Positions 27,547 through 36,342 of a stretch of DNA of 64,000 bases are shown piece by piece. This DNA is from Gemmatimonadaceae bacterium (GTDB lineage Bacteria; Gemmatimonadota; Gemmatimonadetes; Gemmatimonadales; Gemmatimonadaceae): assembly GCA_037721215.1 (NCBI GenBank), contig JBBJNV010000010.1:1-64000 (forward strand), read 5' to 3'. Position 1 is the stretch's first letter. Each line of letters starts with the position of its first letter. The translations under genes were made by a program, and so were the position numbers. The notes beneath the pieces were generated by a model that saw only the letters and a program-made list of their open reading frames with translations, ran no database searches and had not been told where the DNA came from.

Positions 27547-28044
27547 ATGGCACTTCAATCCGTAATGAGTCTTACTCTCATCGCCAGTTCAATATCCGGC
27601 TTCGTGCTCGCGGCAATGGGCAGCTCGGTTATAGCCACGGCTCCGCCAGATCCGTCAGGCGCTTCGCCGGTGGTCGCGGACTCTGCGCTGCGTGCAGAGG
27701 TGAAAGCGCTCAACGCAGCGATGGTTGCGGCATTCGACAAGGAACCATCTACCGTCGCGCGCTTCTACGCTGATAGCGCGCGCATTGTCGGCCCCCGGCG
27801 GCAAACGGTAAAGGGGCGCGTGGCGATCGATCGGTATTGGGCGGGTATCCGAAAGCCGGGCGCATGGAAACTCGAGATCGTCGAGGTTGGCGGAAGTCGG
27901 GCGGAAGCTTACCAAATTGGAGTGTCGACACTGACCTCGACGTCAAGTGACGGACGGCAGAGCACGTATGTTTGTGATTTCGTCGTAATCTGGAAGAGAC
28001 AGCGGGACGGTACGATGCGGATCATGCTTGATTTGTACAATTGA
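27547..28044 (+). CDS. Exported NTF2-like (SnoaL/DUF4440) protein
   Basis: The frame is open from 27412, but ATG 27547 has GGAGG at the right distance and is followed by a signal peptide (MSLTLIASSISGFVLAAMGSS). The mature part fits the NTF2-like fold: LRAEVKALNAAMVAAFDKEPSTVARFYADSARIVGP, GRVAIDRYW, and a final beta sheet ending MRIMLDLYN. Members of DUF4440/SnoaL-like families bind small molecules or act as scaffold domains; catalysis cannot be claimed. It is divergent from the SRPBCC-ADH unit and convergent with the slipin gene. Confidence 0.75.
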   Translation: MALQSVMSLTLIASSISGFVLAAMGSSVIATAPPDPSGASPVVADSALRAEVKALNAAMVAAFDKEPSTVARFYADSARIVGPRRQTVKGRVAIDRYWAGIRKPGAWKLEIVEVGGSRAEAYQIGVSTLTSTSSDGRQSTYVCDFVVIWKRQRDGTMRIMLDLYN

Positions 28045-28259
28045 GCCCGAAATACGGTGGTGAGGCATGCATTGGGCGACGAGTGGCGCCCTGCTATACA
28101 TGATGATGCTTACACCCGGGCAGTGAGGGGCCAACCCGCACGTTGCGGGGTCATGGTTCCTGCTCGGACTTGCGCGGATGAACGGCGGGCGCGCGCGCGG
28201 AACAGTGCCTGCTCTTGATTGCCGCACGCCGGTTCTGTCAGAGTAACCCTCGCCGGGTT

Positions 28260-29214
28260 CTAGATAACTACGGTCCCGGGCCCAAGCGCAGGTTTCTGCT
28301 CGGCTTCGGTGAGCACCTGCTGCCTCATTGCTGCCGCGCCCATCAGGCCACCGATTCCCATCGACTCCACCGCGGAGCTCGGCACCAGCATCAACGCACC
28401 TTTCCTTGAGCCCTTCCATCAGAATGTTCATCGCGCTCAAGTGCAGCGCCGTTGGGTTGCCGGCGTACGAGCGCGATGCCTCCTCGAATAGCGTTGCGAT
28501 CTCGACTTCCGCCTGACCCAGAATGATGCGAGCCTGTTTTTCACGTGAGGCCTGAGCTTCTCGCGACATCGCGTCCTGCAGCGAGGTGGGGATTACGACG
28601 TCGCGCATCTCCACGGACTGCACCGTCACACCCCATGGGTTCGACCGCTCGTCGATAAGCAGCTGAAGCTCCGCTTCAATGCGCTCGCGTCCGCGCAGCA
28701 GATCCGTGAGTGAGGTGCGGCCGATGATATCGCGCAGACCGGTCTGGGCTGCCCAGCTTACCGCCTGAGCGTAGTCCTGCACCTCGAGCGCTGCTTTCTC
28801 GGAATCATGTACCATCCAGAAGAGAACAGCATCGACGTTCACCGGAACCGTGTCGGACGTCAGCGTTTCCTCTGCCGCGAAACTGGTAGTCACCACTCGC
28901 TGATAGATCCACGATGACACGCGATCGAGCAGCGGAATAACCCAGAACAGCCCGGGTCCGCGGAGTCCGACGTATCTGCCCAGACGCAGCACGATGCCGC
29001 GTTCCCACTGATTCGCGACGCGAGGTGAAAGGCAGAAAATCGACCCGAAGATTGCGCCGATGACGAGCCAGACCGGGTTCCGCGACGTGACGGTCGCCAC
29101 ACCGCCGGCCGCGAGGAAGGCAATCAGAATGAATATGGCGACGATATTGGTGCGCGGCATTGACAGCGAGCTGCCGTTCTTCGAAACACCTTGGTTATCG
29201 TTGAGGACGAGCAT
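28260..29214 (-). CDS. Slipin/band 7 (SPFH) membrane protein, frameshifted near its 3' end
   Basis: ATG 29214 has GGAGAAGG upstream. Two N-terminal hydrophobic segments are followed by the SPFH domain (WERGIVLRLGRYVGLRGPGLFWVIPLLD, TSDTVPVNVDAVLFWMV, RTSLTDLLRGRERIEAEL, WGVTVQSVEMRDVVIPTSLQDAMSREAQASRE). After NILMEGLKE the frame becomes nonsense (it would run on to 27943). In the next frame the normal slipin ending appears: GALMLVPSSAVESMGIGGLMGAAAMRQQ and a stop at 28260-28262. The shift fits loss of one base in the T run at 28401-28403 (AAA on the coding strand). Slipins are stomatin-like scaffold proteins of membrane microdomains. The gene follows gntR with a 20-base overlap. Confidence 0.85.
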
Positions 29215-29602
29215 TGGAATCCTTCTCCTGTTCAATGCGGAGTTTGAGATAAGTGATTATGTCGGGAATCGAGTATCCGAGAGCCAGCACTTCCGGAATG
29301 AATCGCGAGATGTCGCGCTCGAGCTCCCGCTCCCGGTTCCCATGAACGGCTGAAGCCGACGGGCTGGCTCGCACGAAAGTGCCGACTCCACGCTGTGTCT
29401 CGACAACATCCGTCCGCTCGAGGGCCGCATATACTCTGGCGACGGTGTTGGCGTTGACGTGCAGATCAACCGCCAGCTGGCGCACCGTTGGCAGCCTTGC
29501 TCCCTGCTGCAGCTTTCCGGTGGCGATCGCCGTCCGTATCGCTCTTTCGAGCTGGGCGTACAGCGGCGTTGGATCCCTGGGGTCGACTGTAAACATGGCC
29601 AT
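29195..29602 (-). CDS. GntR-family transcriptional regulator (YtrA type)
   Basis: A short GntR regulator of 135 residues: the winged helix-turn-helix occupies residues 12-80 (PLYAQLERAIRTAIATGKLQQGARLPTVRQLAVDL, NANTVARVYAALE, GVGTFV), followed by only about 50 residues of helix, as in the YtrA subfamily. YtrA-like genes usually lie first in an operon that they repress; here the slipin gene follows directly, overlapping by 20 bases, so autoregulation together with slipin is likely. A second ATG at 29596 is possible. Confidence 0.92.
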   Translation of the reverse strand: MAMFTVDPRDPTPLYAQLERAIRTAIATGKLQQGARLPTVRQLAVDLHVNANTVARVYAALERTDVVETQRGVGTFVRASPSASAVHGNRERELERDISRFIPEVLALGYSIPDIITYLKLRIEQEKDSNARPQR

Positions 29603-29626
29603 TTGTACTACGTCATCGTACGTATA
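29603..29626. promoter_or_regulatory. Candidate GntR operator next to the gntR start
   Basis: Directly before the gntR start codon the coding strand reads TACGTACGATGACGTAGTAC. It contains ACGTA twice, 10 bases apart (one helical turn), and two GTAC palindromes. Position and symmetry suit an autoregulatory GntR/YtrA operator. No factor-specific consensus was available to test it. Confidence 0.3.
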
Positions 29627-29780
29627 TCGCGCTCACACCTTTACGCCGAGATTGGCGGCCAGTGAGTCGCGAAGCGGCGCGCATTTACAAATGAAATACT
29701 TGTTCGTTTGACCCGGGCAGGCCAGAGACCCGCTGGCATGCCTCCAGAAAGTTGGCCTACCTGCTCATGAGGACTGCGTT

Positions 29781-31346
29781 GTGACAACTGTGAAAGAACC
29801 CAAGGTGCGGCTGTTGTATCCCGCCACGCTTGCTGCCGCATGTATCGGGCTGCTGGCCTGCGTATTCCAGAGTCCGACAATCAAGCCGGTCAACCTGCAG
29901 AAACCGCCGGCGGTTGTGCAGTCCCCCGTAAAAGCTCACCTGACGGACGGCTCCACAGTCGTATATCCCAATGGTGTAACTCTTTCCGGCAATTTTCTGA
30001 ACGGCAGCGGATTGCGCTACCCGCTCGGCTCTGCAACGGGGGCTCAGGCAACAAGTATTCCGCTCGACAGCGTTGTCGGAATGGAAGCCTACGACCGCCG
30101 GGTCAATGTGGCCAAGTCGGTTGCGGCCACGACAGCGGCAGGTGCGCTCACATACGTGGCCGCCGTTGGGGCGTACATCGCCATCTTCGGTTCATGCCCG
30201 ACGTTCTACGCTGACAGCGCAGGTGTCGAACTGCTTCAGGGCGAGGGATTTTCCTACAGCGTCGCGCCCCTCCTCGAGCAACGCGATGTCGACCGGCTCC
30301 GCCTCACGCCGACAAAAGATGGCAGGCTCACGCTCAATGTCCGGAATGAGGCACTGGAGACCCACTACATAAATCACATCGAGATCATTGAAGCGACCCA
30401 CGACCAGGAAGAGTCCATCTTTCCTGATCAGCGCGGGCGTGCAGTTGCGGTGTCGAAGATTGCCCCTTCACACTCGATCCGTAACCGCGCCGGCGACGAC
30501 ATTTCGCGCGCGGTCCGCGCGGCCGATGAAGTCGTGTTCAGCAGCAATTCGACCACCAGGAAGAACGCTACCGAAGCCGATCTCGACGACTGGATTGACC
30601 TCGTAGTTCCGGTCCCGCCCGGCTCTGACAGCATCGCCGTCATCATGGACATGCGTAACAGTCTTCTCAACACTGTCTTGCTCTACCATTACATCCTTGG
30701 CGCGCCGGGAATCAAGTCGCTCGATTTTCTCGGAAAGGATCTCGAGAACATTTCCGGGGCTGTCGAGATGGCAAAATGGTACAGCTCACACATGGGGATG
30801 CGCGTTTCAGTTCTCGACGGGAGCACATGGAGGCAGGTAGCGCGCATAGGTGATTCGGGACCAATTGCATTTCACCGGGTCGCGCTCATGGTGCCCGCCG
30901 TCCGAAGCAGCGGCAGCAATGTGAGAGTCAGGCTGTCATTCGTCGCTGACGACTGGAGGATTGATGCCATCCGGACTTCCACGTCGTGGCGAAGGCCGGC
31001 AACTCGGGTGATCCCAGCCGCCCGCGTTGCAATGGGTGACCCGGGACAGAACAAGGCGGCGCTTGCATCGGTCGTGGACTCGGACGAGGGATACCTCATT
31101 ACATCCCCTGGACAGTCTTTTCGAGTCGAGTTTGAAGCGGGAGTGCAGGCGTCCCCGGCCCGCACTTTCATGCTTGCATCGCAAGGTTATTACACGGAAT
31201 GGGTACGGGGCAGCTGGATCAAGGCTGCATCAGGCGAGAAATTCGTTCCGTCGAACGCGACCCTCCTCAAAGCAATGCGCCAGTGGCGCGTAAAGCAGGA
31301 TGACATGGAGCGTCATTTTTATTCCTCCCGCATCGCCGCAAGGTGA
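29781..31346 (+). CDS. Large lipoprotein of unknown function
   Basis: GTG start; the signal has a lipobox (IGLLACVF, Cys at about residue 27). The mature protein begins with a small beta domain (VKAHLTDGSTVVYPNGVTLSGNFL, SIPLDSVVGMEAY), similar in build to bacterial SH3-like/Sm-like sheets, then a hydrophobic segment (SVAATTAAGALTYVAAVGAYIAIFG) ahead of GSCPTFYAD. The long C-terminal half has alternating strands without a recognised motif. No family is claimed. The domain HLTDGSTVVYPNG resembles the next small lipoprotein's core, which suggests related roles. Its stop lies 5 bases before the next gene's likely start; the unit continues through 32655 or further. Confidence 0.7.
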   Translation: MTTVKEPKVRLLYPATLAAACIGLLACVFQSPTIKPVNLQKPPAVVQSPVKAHLTDGSTVVYPNGVTLSGNFLNGSGLRYPLGSATGAQATSIPLDSVVGMEAYDRRVNVAKSVAATTAAGALTYVAAVGAYIAIFGSCPTFYADSAGVELLQGEGFSYSVAPLLEQRDVDRLRLTPTKDGRLTLNVRNEALETHYINHIEIIEATHDQEESIFPDQRGRAVAVSKIAPSHSIRNRAGDDISRAVRAADEVVFSSNSTTRKNATEADLDDWIDLVVPVPPGSDSIAVIMDMRNSLLNTVLLYHYILGAPGIKSLDFLGKDLENISGAVEMAKWYSSHMGMRVSVLDGSTWRQVARIGDSGPIAFHRVALMVPAVRSSGSNVRVRLSFVADDWRIDAIRTSTSWRRPATRVIPAARVAMGDPGQNKAALASVVDSDEGYLITSPGQSFRVEFEAGVQASPARTFMLASQGYYTEWVRGSWIKAASGEKFVPSNATLLKAMRQWRVKQDDMERHFYSSRIAAR

Positions 31347-31351
31347 ACATC

Positions 31352-31756
31352 ATGACACCATTCAGAACAGGCGTGGCACTTTCGCTGCTGGCTTTGTCGG
31401 CTTGCGTTATCGGGAAATCGGGGAAGGATCTTGCAATTGCCACCATTCCAGGCGGGGCCCAGGCGACTGTCGTCTCACGGGGCGGCGCAATCTCCGGAGA
31501 GCTCGTGGCCGTGCGCGATGATGGCGTCGTCCTCTCCGCGCAGAAGCAGCTTTCCTTTTTTCCCTTCGCATCGCTCGGCGGCCTCACGATCGGTCAGATG
31601 AAGGGTGAATACAAGTTGGCCGCGGGGGAACGGCCATCGCGGGAAAACCTTGATCGACTGCGCCTCGTCAGCCATTTCCCGCAGGGACTTACCCCCGAGG
31701 TCGAACGCCAGCTTCTGGCGCAGCTCGGCCAGGCAGCAATCGTGACAGTCCAATGA
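31352..31756 (+). CDS. Small lipoprotein of unknown function
   Basis: ATG 31352 is preferred over GTG 31343, giving a short classical lipoprotein signal (MTPFRTGVALSLLALSACVIG). The mature part has a beta-rich domain (AQATVVSRGGAISGELVAVRDDGVVLSAQ) like an SH3-type barrel, and a C-terminal helical tail (LTPEVERQLLAQLGQ). No family recognised. The stop overlaps the next start as ATGA, so the three genes 29781-32655 are translationally coupled. Confidence 0.7.
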   Translation: MTPFRTGVALSLLALSACVIGKSGKDLAIATIPGGAQATVVSRGGAISGELVAVRDDGVVLSAQKQLSFFPFASLGGLTIGQMKGEYKLAAGERPSRENLDRLRLVSHFPQGLTPEVERQLLAQLGQAAIVTVQ

Positions 31757-32655
31757 ACGCGCTCAGATTCCTGGCCGCCCGCGTTTGCGTAACTGGTATG
31801 CTGCTGGTCGGTATAAATGCAACATCTGGCGCCCAGACATCGCATAACGAACCGCCGGGACACGCACACGTTGTGGTTGCTCCAACGGCAACAGATGGGC
31901 ATGTCGCAAAACTCCTCGCGGCGACAAAGGCTGCTGCAGCTGGGTTTCGCGACCGTCGAGCCGCCGTCGCCGCTGGCTACCGGCGAATCGGGCCGGACGT
32001 GCCTTCGATGGGCGAGCACTGGATCAATCCCCGTCATGTTGTTGCGGACACGTTTGACGTAACGGAGCCGGCGCTACTCACCTACATCAAGGTCGAAGGA
32101 CGACCTGTGCTCACCGGGGTGGTGTACGCAGCACCGTTGGCGTTCGGGCAGTCGCCTCCAGCCATATTTGGGAGAAATGCTGTCTGGCACGAGCACAACG
32201 GGACGCTCGACGAAGAAGCTTTGCTGCCGGACCATCACACGGCTCCATCCGCGGCAAAGGGCATGCGCCTCTCGATACTCCATGCATGGTTGTGGAGCCC
32301 CAACCCACAGGGAATGTTTGCCACGGAAAACTGGACGATTCCGTTTCTCCGCCTCGGCTTGGTCCCGCCGCGGACTTTCCCGGAGAGTGCCGCGCGTGCG
32401 GTCAGCCTATTGTCCGGATCGGAGTACTACCTGAATCTGGCAGGAGCCGGATTTTCGGGGACGGTCGAGCCGATACTCACTGGGTGTGCGGCAAGGGCGG
32501 ATCGAATCACGAAGCGGGCGCGGGACGGTGACAGAATTCTCACCCACAACGAAGTGGAAACCCTGAGCCTGGCCTGGACCGAATCCGTGCTTGCCATCGC
32601 GAAGGTGTCTGGCAAGGATGTCGCAAGGCGGTTGAACGGAGGTCGGATGCCTTGA
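31753..32655 (+). CDS. Exported His-rich protein of unknown function
   Basis: ATG 31753 overlaps the preceding stop (ATGA). The signal peptide ends near ATSGAQ (residue about 28). The mature part has several His/acidic clusters: MGEHWINPRHVV, WHEHNGTLDEE, PDHHTAPS and LHAWLWSPNPQGMF. These could bind a metal, but they match no catalytic signature known to me. No membrane anchor beyond the signal peptide, so it is probably periplasmic. Third gene of the coupled unit with the two lipoproteins. Confidence 0.65.
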   Translation: MNALRFLAARVCVTGMLLVGINATSGAQTSHNEPPGHAHVVVAPTATDGHVAKLLAATKAAAAGFRDRRAAVAAGYRRIGPDVPSMGEHWINPRHVVADTFDVTEPALLTYIKVEGRPVLTGVVYAAPLAFGQSPPAIFGRNAVWHEHNGTLDEEALLPDHHTAPSAAKGMRLSILHAWLWSPNPQGMFATENWTIPFLRLGLVPPRTFPESAARAVSLLSGSEYYLNLAGAGFSGTVEPILTGCAARADRITKRARDGDRILTHNEVETLSLAWTESVLAIAKVSGKDVARRLNGGRMP

Positions 32656-32669
32656 GGGAGGATTTCTCG

Positions 32670-32915
32670 ATGTCGAACGGAGACGATGATAGCGAGTTGA
32701 ATGAAGAGTTCCCCCTCGGCGACGGATCGGCGGAAACCTCGTGTGCGGTTGTCTGCCCCTGCTGCGGGGAGGGAGTCACGATAGCCGTCGACCCGGGGGG
32801 CGGGAGCGTGCAGGAGTACGTGGAAGATTGCGAAGTCTGCTGCAATCCGTGGAGAGTCAGCCTGCGCTTCGTGGAGGGTTTTCCAAACGTGCAACTCGCA
32901 GCACTGGACGAATAG
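32670..32915 (+). CDS. CPxCG-motif cysteine-rich small protein
   Basis: ATG 32670 follows a GGGAGG box. The 81-residue protein has an acidic start, then VCPCCGEGVTIAVDPGGG and VEDCEVCCNPWRVSLRF. Two CxxC pairs build a zinc knuckle, as in the CPXCG cysteine-rich protein family; their role is unknown. Length and the closing P-W-x-V-x-x motif fit the family. It lies 14 bases after the previous stop, so it may be cotranscribed. Confidence 0.88.
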   Translation: MSNGDDDSELNEEFPLGDGSAETSCAVVCPCCGEGVTIAVDPGGGSVQEYVEDCEVCCNPWRVSLRFVEGFPNVQLAALDE

Positions 32916-33123
32916 ACCCCCCGAAAACGTCTGGGAACCTTCGCCGCAGGTAACGAACGCGCTACAGAATTCGAGGGGCGTCTTGTGGGGCGTCGATCGA
33001 TCTCTTGCCGGGGCACTTCGGGCGAAACCAGATTTCCTTTTCAGCGGCCCCGGTGAACAGACTAGTCGCCGGGCCTTCCGGAGTGTCACCGGCCGCGACG
33101 CCACCGTTCAACGTTCGAGACTC

Positions 33124-35661
33124 ATGAGAGAAACGTCAGGGGACCGGCAACACTTCCGTCGTCATCTCATTCTGCGCCTGCTCTGCTTCTGCGGGGCGCT
33201 GTCACTCCTCGCAGCGTGCAAGCGCGGACCGCAACCGCCGCCTGCCGCCGGTGGTGATTCCTCCACGGCCCTGCAGCCGCGTCTCCCGACCGGAGCTCGG
33301 CTAGCCCCCGCGGGGCGTTCATTCGACGTCGGGTCATTCCCGCTGAGCATGCTGCTCACCCCGGAGCGGGATCGAATGCTCCTGCTTCTGAGCGGCTGGC
33401 GTCAGCAGGGATTGCAGGTCGTCGACCGCCAGTCCGGTGCAGTGCTCCAGACGATGCTTCAACCCGCGGCGTTTCTCGGCATCGCTATTTCGCCCACCGG
33501 CGAATCGGTGTACGCGTCCGGTGGCAACCAGGACGTGGTCTACAGGTATTCGTGGCGGGATCGGCGGCTTGCACTCGTAGACAGTCTCATACTCGGACCG
33601 AAAAAACCGGGCGAGTCCGGAAAACGATATCCCGCCGGCATCGCATTGTCCCGGGACGGGCGCACGCTGTATGTAGCCGAAAACCTGGGCGACGCTCTCG
33701 CAGTACTCGACGTAGCGACAGGCAGAGTAAAGGCACGATTTCCCACCGAGCGATATCCTTACGGAGTCGTCGTCGCGCCGGACGGCGCTGTTTATGTATC
33801 AGCATGGGGAGGCCGATCGGTGCACACTTTCCGGGCGACCGGGAATGGCGGACTGTCAGCAACCGGGAAACTCACCGTCGCTCGACACCCATCAGCGCTG
33901 CTTCTCAATCGGGATGGCTCGCGCCTGTTCATCGCTTCTGGAAGCACTGACCGCGTGGTTGTAGTTGACACGAGAACGCGAGCAGTGGTGGCGGAACTGC
34001 TCGATCCCCCTCCTGAAGGACCAGCCGAGGGTAGCACCCCCAATGCGCTCGCGTTGTCCGAAAACGGTACCCGGCTCTATGTCGCCGAGGCGGATAACAA
34101 CGCAATCGGCATCTTCGATCTTACCGCTCGCACATCCAATGTTGCCGGCGCGACCGGATCGGATCGCCTCGCCGGACGTGTCGCCACGGGCTGGTATCCG
34201 TCCGGTGTGCTCGCCATCGGCGACACACTTTACGTGATCGATGCGAAAGGCCGCGGGACCTCCTCGAATACCGGGGGCCCGCAACCCGGCGCCATCCGCA
34301 ACCCTGCCGTCAGGCCAGACAGTGCCCGGACACTCGGCCAATTGTCCGGGACGATGACAGTGATTCCGTTTGCCCGCACGGCCGGCGCAGAGCTCGCGCG
34401 TCTGACCGGGGTGGTTGCGCGCGCGAATGGCTGGGATGCGCCGCGACGCAAGCGCTTCACGTATCCACCATTTCAGCACGTCATCTACATCATCAAGGAA
34501 AACCGCACCTACGACCAGGTGCTCGGCGATCTGCCGCTCGGTGACGGAGATACATCGCTTGTCTTCTTCCCTCGCCCGGTCAGTCCGAACCACCATGCGC
34601 TCGCCGAGCGGTTCGGACTTTACGATCGTTTTTTCGTCAACGCTGAAGTAAGTCCTGACGGCCACAACTGGAGCATGGCGGCGTACACTACTGACTACCT
34701 GCAGAAAACGGTGCCGTCCAATTACTCCGGAAGGGGTCGAACCTACGACTACGAGGGCACCAATCGCGGATGGGGAGCGGCTTTTATCCCGGAGGATGAT
34801 GTGGCCGAGCCGGCGAGTGGCTATCTCTGGGATCTCGCTCAAAAGAAAGGGATTACGTTCCGCAATTATGGCGAGTTCGTCGTGCCGCCTGCAGTTCGGG
34901 ATACGAGCGCGTTGCCGGATGGTTACCGGGGGAACAAGCCGTTTCTTGCCGCCAACACGAATCCGCGATTCCCTGGTTACGATCTTTCTATAAAGGATCA
35001 GGTGCGGGCAGACGTCTGGTTGGCGGACTTGCGTGAATTCGAGAGACGTGGCGTCATGCCAAAGCTTCAGATCGTGAGATTACCCAACGATCACACCGCT
35101 GGCGCCCGAGCGGGCTCACCCACTCCGCGCGCGATGATGGCGGACAACGACCTCGCGCTCGGCCGCATGATCGATGCACTATCCCGCTCCGCCTTCTGGA
35201 AGAATACTGTCGTATTCGTGCTCGAAGATGATGCGCAGAACGGACCGGATCACTTCGACTCGCACCGCTCGCCGTTCTTTGTCATCTCCCCCTACAACAG
35301 GCCCGGCGTGATCCATCGTTTTACAAATACCACCGATGCGCTGCTGACGATGGAGGAGATTCTGGGACTCGGCTCGATGTCTCAGTTCGATTACTACGGC
35401 CGGCCTCTGCGCGAGGTATTCGCATCTTCTCCCGACCTGCGTCCGTATTCGGTGCTTGTCCCATCGGTGTCGCTGACGGAGATGAACCCCCGTACCGGCG
35501 CCAACGCAAGAGAGAGCGCGCGCCTCGATCTGCGGGTGGAGGATGTCGCCGATGAAGACTCGTTCAACCGCGTTTTGTGGCGGGCGATCAAGGGCGACGG
35601 CTCACGTTATCCGGGACCGACGCGGATGAGCGCGCTGGACCTCAAGGTGGGCCACAAATAG
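33124..35661 (+). CDS. YncE-like beta-propeller fused to alkaline phosphatase-superfamily domain, lipoprotein
   Basis: The frame is open from 32983, but ATG 33124 directly precedes a lipoprotein signal (LRLLCFCGALSLLAACKRG). Residues about 60-410 form a seven-bladed YVTN/YncE-type propeller (YPAGIALSRDGRTLYVAENLGDALAVLD, YPYGVVVAPDGAVYVSAWGG). From about 440 on is a phosphoesterase domain of the alkaline phosphatase superfamily: FQHVIYIIKENRTYDQVLGDL, NHHALAERFGLYDRFFVNAEVSPDGHNWS, LPNDHTAG, FVLEDDAQNGPDHFDSHRSPFFVISPY. This two-domain fusion is a known type in soil bacteria. The catalytic domain resembles phospholipase C/phosphonatase relatives; the substrate is unknown. Confidence 0.9.
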   Translation: MRETSGDRQHFRRHLILRLLCFCGALSLLAACKRGPQPPPAAGGDSSTALQPRLPTGARLAPAGRSFDVGSFPLSMLLTPERDRMLLLLSGWRQQGLQVVDRQSGAVLQTMLQPAAFLGIAISPTGESVYASGGNQDVVYRYSWRDRRLALVDSLILGPKKPGESGKRYPAGIALSRDGRTLYVAENLGDALAVLDVATGRVKARFPTERYPYGVVVAPDGAVYVSAWGGRSVHTFRATGNGGLSATGKLTVARHPSALLLNRDGSRLFIASGSTDRVVVVDTRTRAVVAELLDPPPEGPAEGSTPNALALSENGTRLYVAEADNNAIGIFDLTARTSNVAGATGSDRLAGRVATGWYPSGVLAIGDTLYVIDAKGRGTSSNTGGPQPGAIRNPAVRPDSARTLGQLSGTMTVIPFARTAGAELARLTGVVARANGWDAPRRKRFTYPPFQHVIYIIKENRTYDQVLGDLPLGDGDTSLVFFPRPVSPNHHALAERFGLYDRFFVNAEVSPDGHNWSMAAYTTDYLQKTVPSNYSGRGRTYDYEGTNRGWGAAFIPEDDVAEPASGYLWDLAQKKGITFRNYGEFVVPPAVRDTSALPDGYRGNKPFLAANTNPRFPGYDLSIKDQVRADVWLADLREFERRGVMPKLQIVRLPNDHTAGARAGSPTPRAMMADNDLALGRMIDALSRSAFWKNTVVFVLEDDAQNGPDHFDSHRSPFFVISPYNRPGVIHRFTNTTDALLTMEEILGLGSMSQFDYYGRPLREVFASSPDLRPYSVLVPSVSLTEMNPRTGANARESARLDLRVEDVADEDSFNRVLWRAIKGDGSRYPGPTRMSALDLKVGHK

Positions 35662-35664
35662 TAG

Positions 35665-36342
35665 CTATATGTTACTAATGCGAACTACCTCTTCTCCTGC
35701 AATGGCGTAGGTACTCCGTCCCGGCTCTGGTTCGATATTGGCGAGTCCGGTGAAATCACCGAACGCAGGAAGGATCGCCGAGCTTTCGTCAAACACGAAG
35801 CACGGAAGGCGTACCCGCTCGCGACCGGCTCCGTAGAGGCGAATGCCGGGATGAACATGGCCGGCGATGACATATCCATCCGGATGTACTGCCGGGTAAT
35901 GGCTCATCGCGAATGGGCCGATCAGGAATGGGGCGTTCTCACAGCGAATACCGAGCTCCCCGGGCGGATCTCCCGCATGACGGTCGTGATTGCCGCGCAC
36001 AAGCAGCAGCTCGAGATCACTGTTCGCCTTTCGCCAGTCTGAGAGTGCATCGAGCACATCGATTGACCTTCCCGCTTTCGCGTGAAGCAGGTCACCGAGA
36101 AACACGATGCGGCGCGCGCGAGTGCGCCGGGCAATGGATTGCAGTCGGTCCAACGCCTCGTGGGTCGTGCCGGACGGAACGGGGATGCCGCCGGCTCTGA
36201 ACGCCGCCGCTTTCCCGAAATGCAGGTCGGCAACGAGCAGTGTATCGGTGTCCCTCCACCACACAGCCCGCTCCGGCATCAGTGCCAGTGTCTGTCCGAA
36301 GAGCGAGACTGTGCAGTCGCCGCATGGCACTGCCTCGCTCAC
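35665..36342 (-). CDS. pdeM: Ligase-associated DNA repair endonuclease PdeM (metallophosphoesterase)
   Basis: A calcineurin-like metallophosphoesterase with DLHFGK, GDLLHAK, GNHD and GHVHPGI. The short size (225 residues) and the FVFDE/LPAFGDFTG ending mark the PdeM family of ligase-associated repair proteins. The GTG start overlaps the stop of the upstream helicase gene by four bases (GTGA). It is the last gene of the four-gene repair operon. Family members act as nuclease/phosphodiesterase on damaged DNA ends; the exact substrate is not settled. Confidence 0.92.
   Translation of the reverse strand: MSEAVPCGDCTVSLFGQTLALMPERAVWWRDTDTLLVADLHFGKAAAFRAGGIPVPSGTTHEALDRLQSIARRTRARRIVFLGDLLHAKAGRSIDVLDALSDWRKANSDLELLLVRGNHDRHAGDPPGELGIRCENAPFLIGPFAMSHYPAVHPDGYVIAGHVHPGIRLYGAGRERVRLPCFVFDESSAILPAFGDFTGLANIEPEPGRSTYAIAGEEVVRISNI

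Noticed and set aside
28135-28149. Hairpin CCCGCA-CGT-TGCGGG as a terminator between convergent genes
   Set aside because: Stem of only six pairs and no T-run on either side; not enough for an intrinsic terminator call.
27943-28259. Extra C-terminal part of the slipin frame
   Set aside because: This is translation after the frameshift; the true slipin ending is found in the next frame with a stop at 28260-28262. The segment holds no recognised gene.
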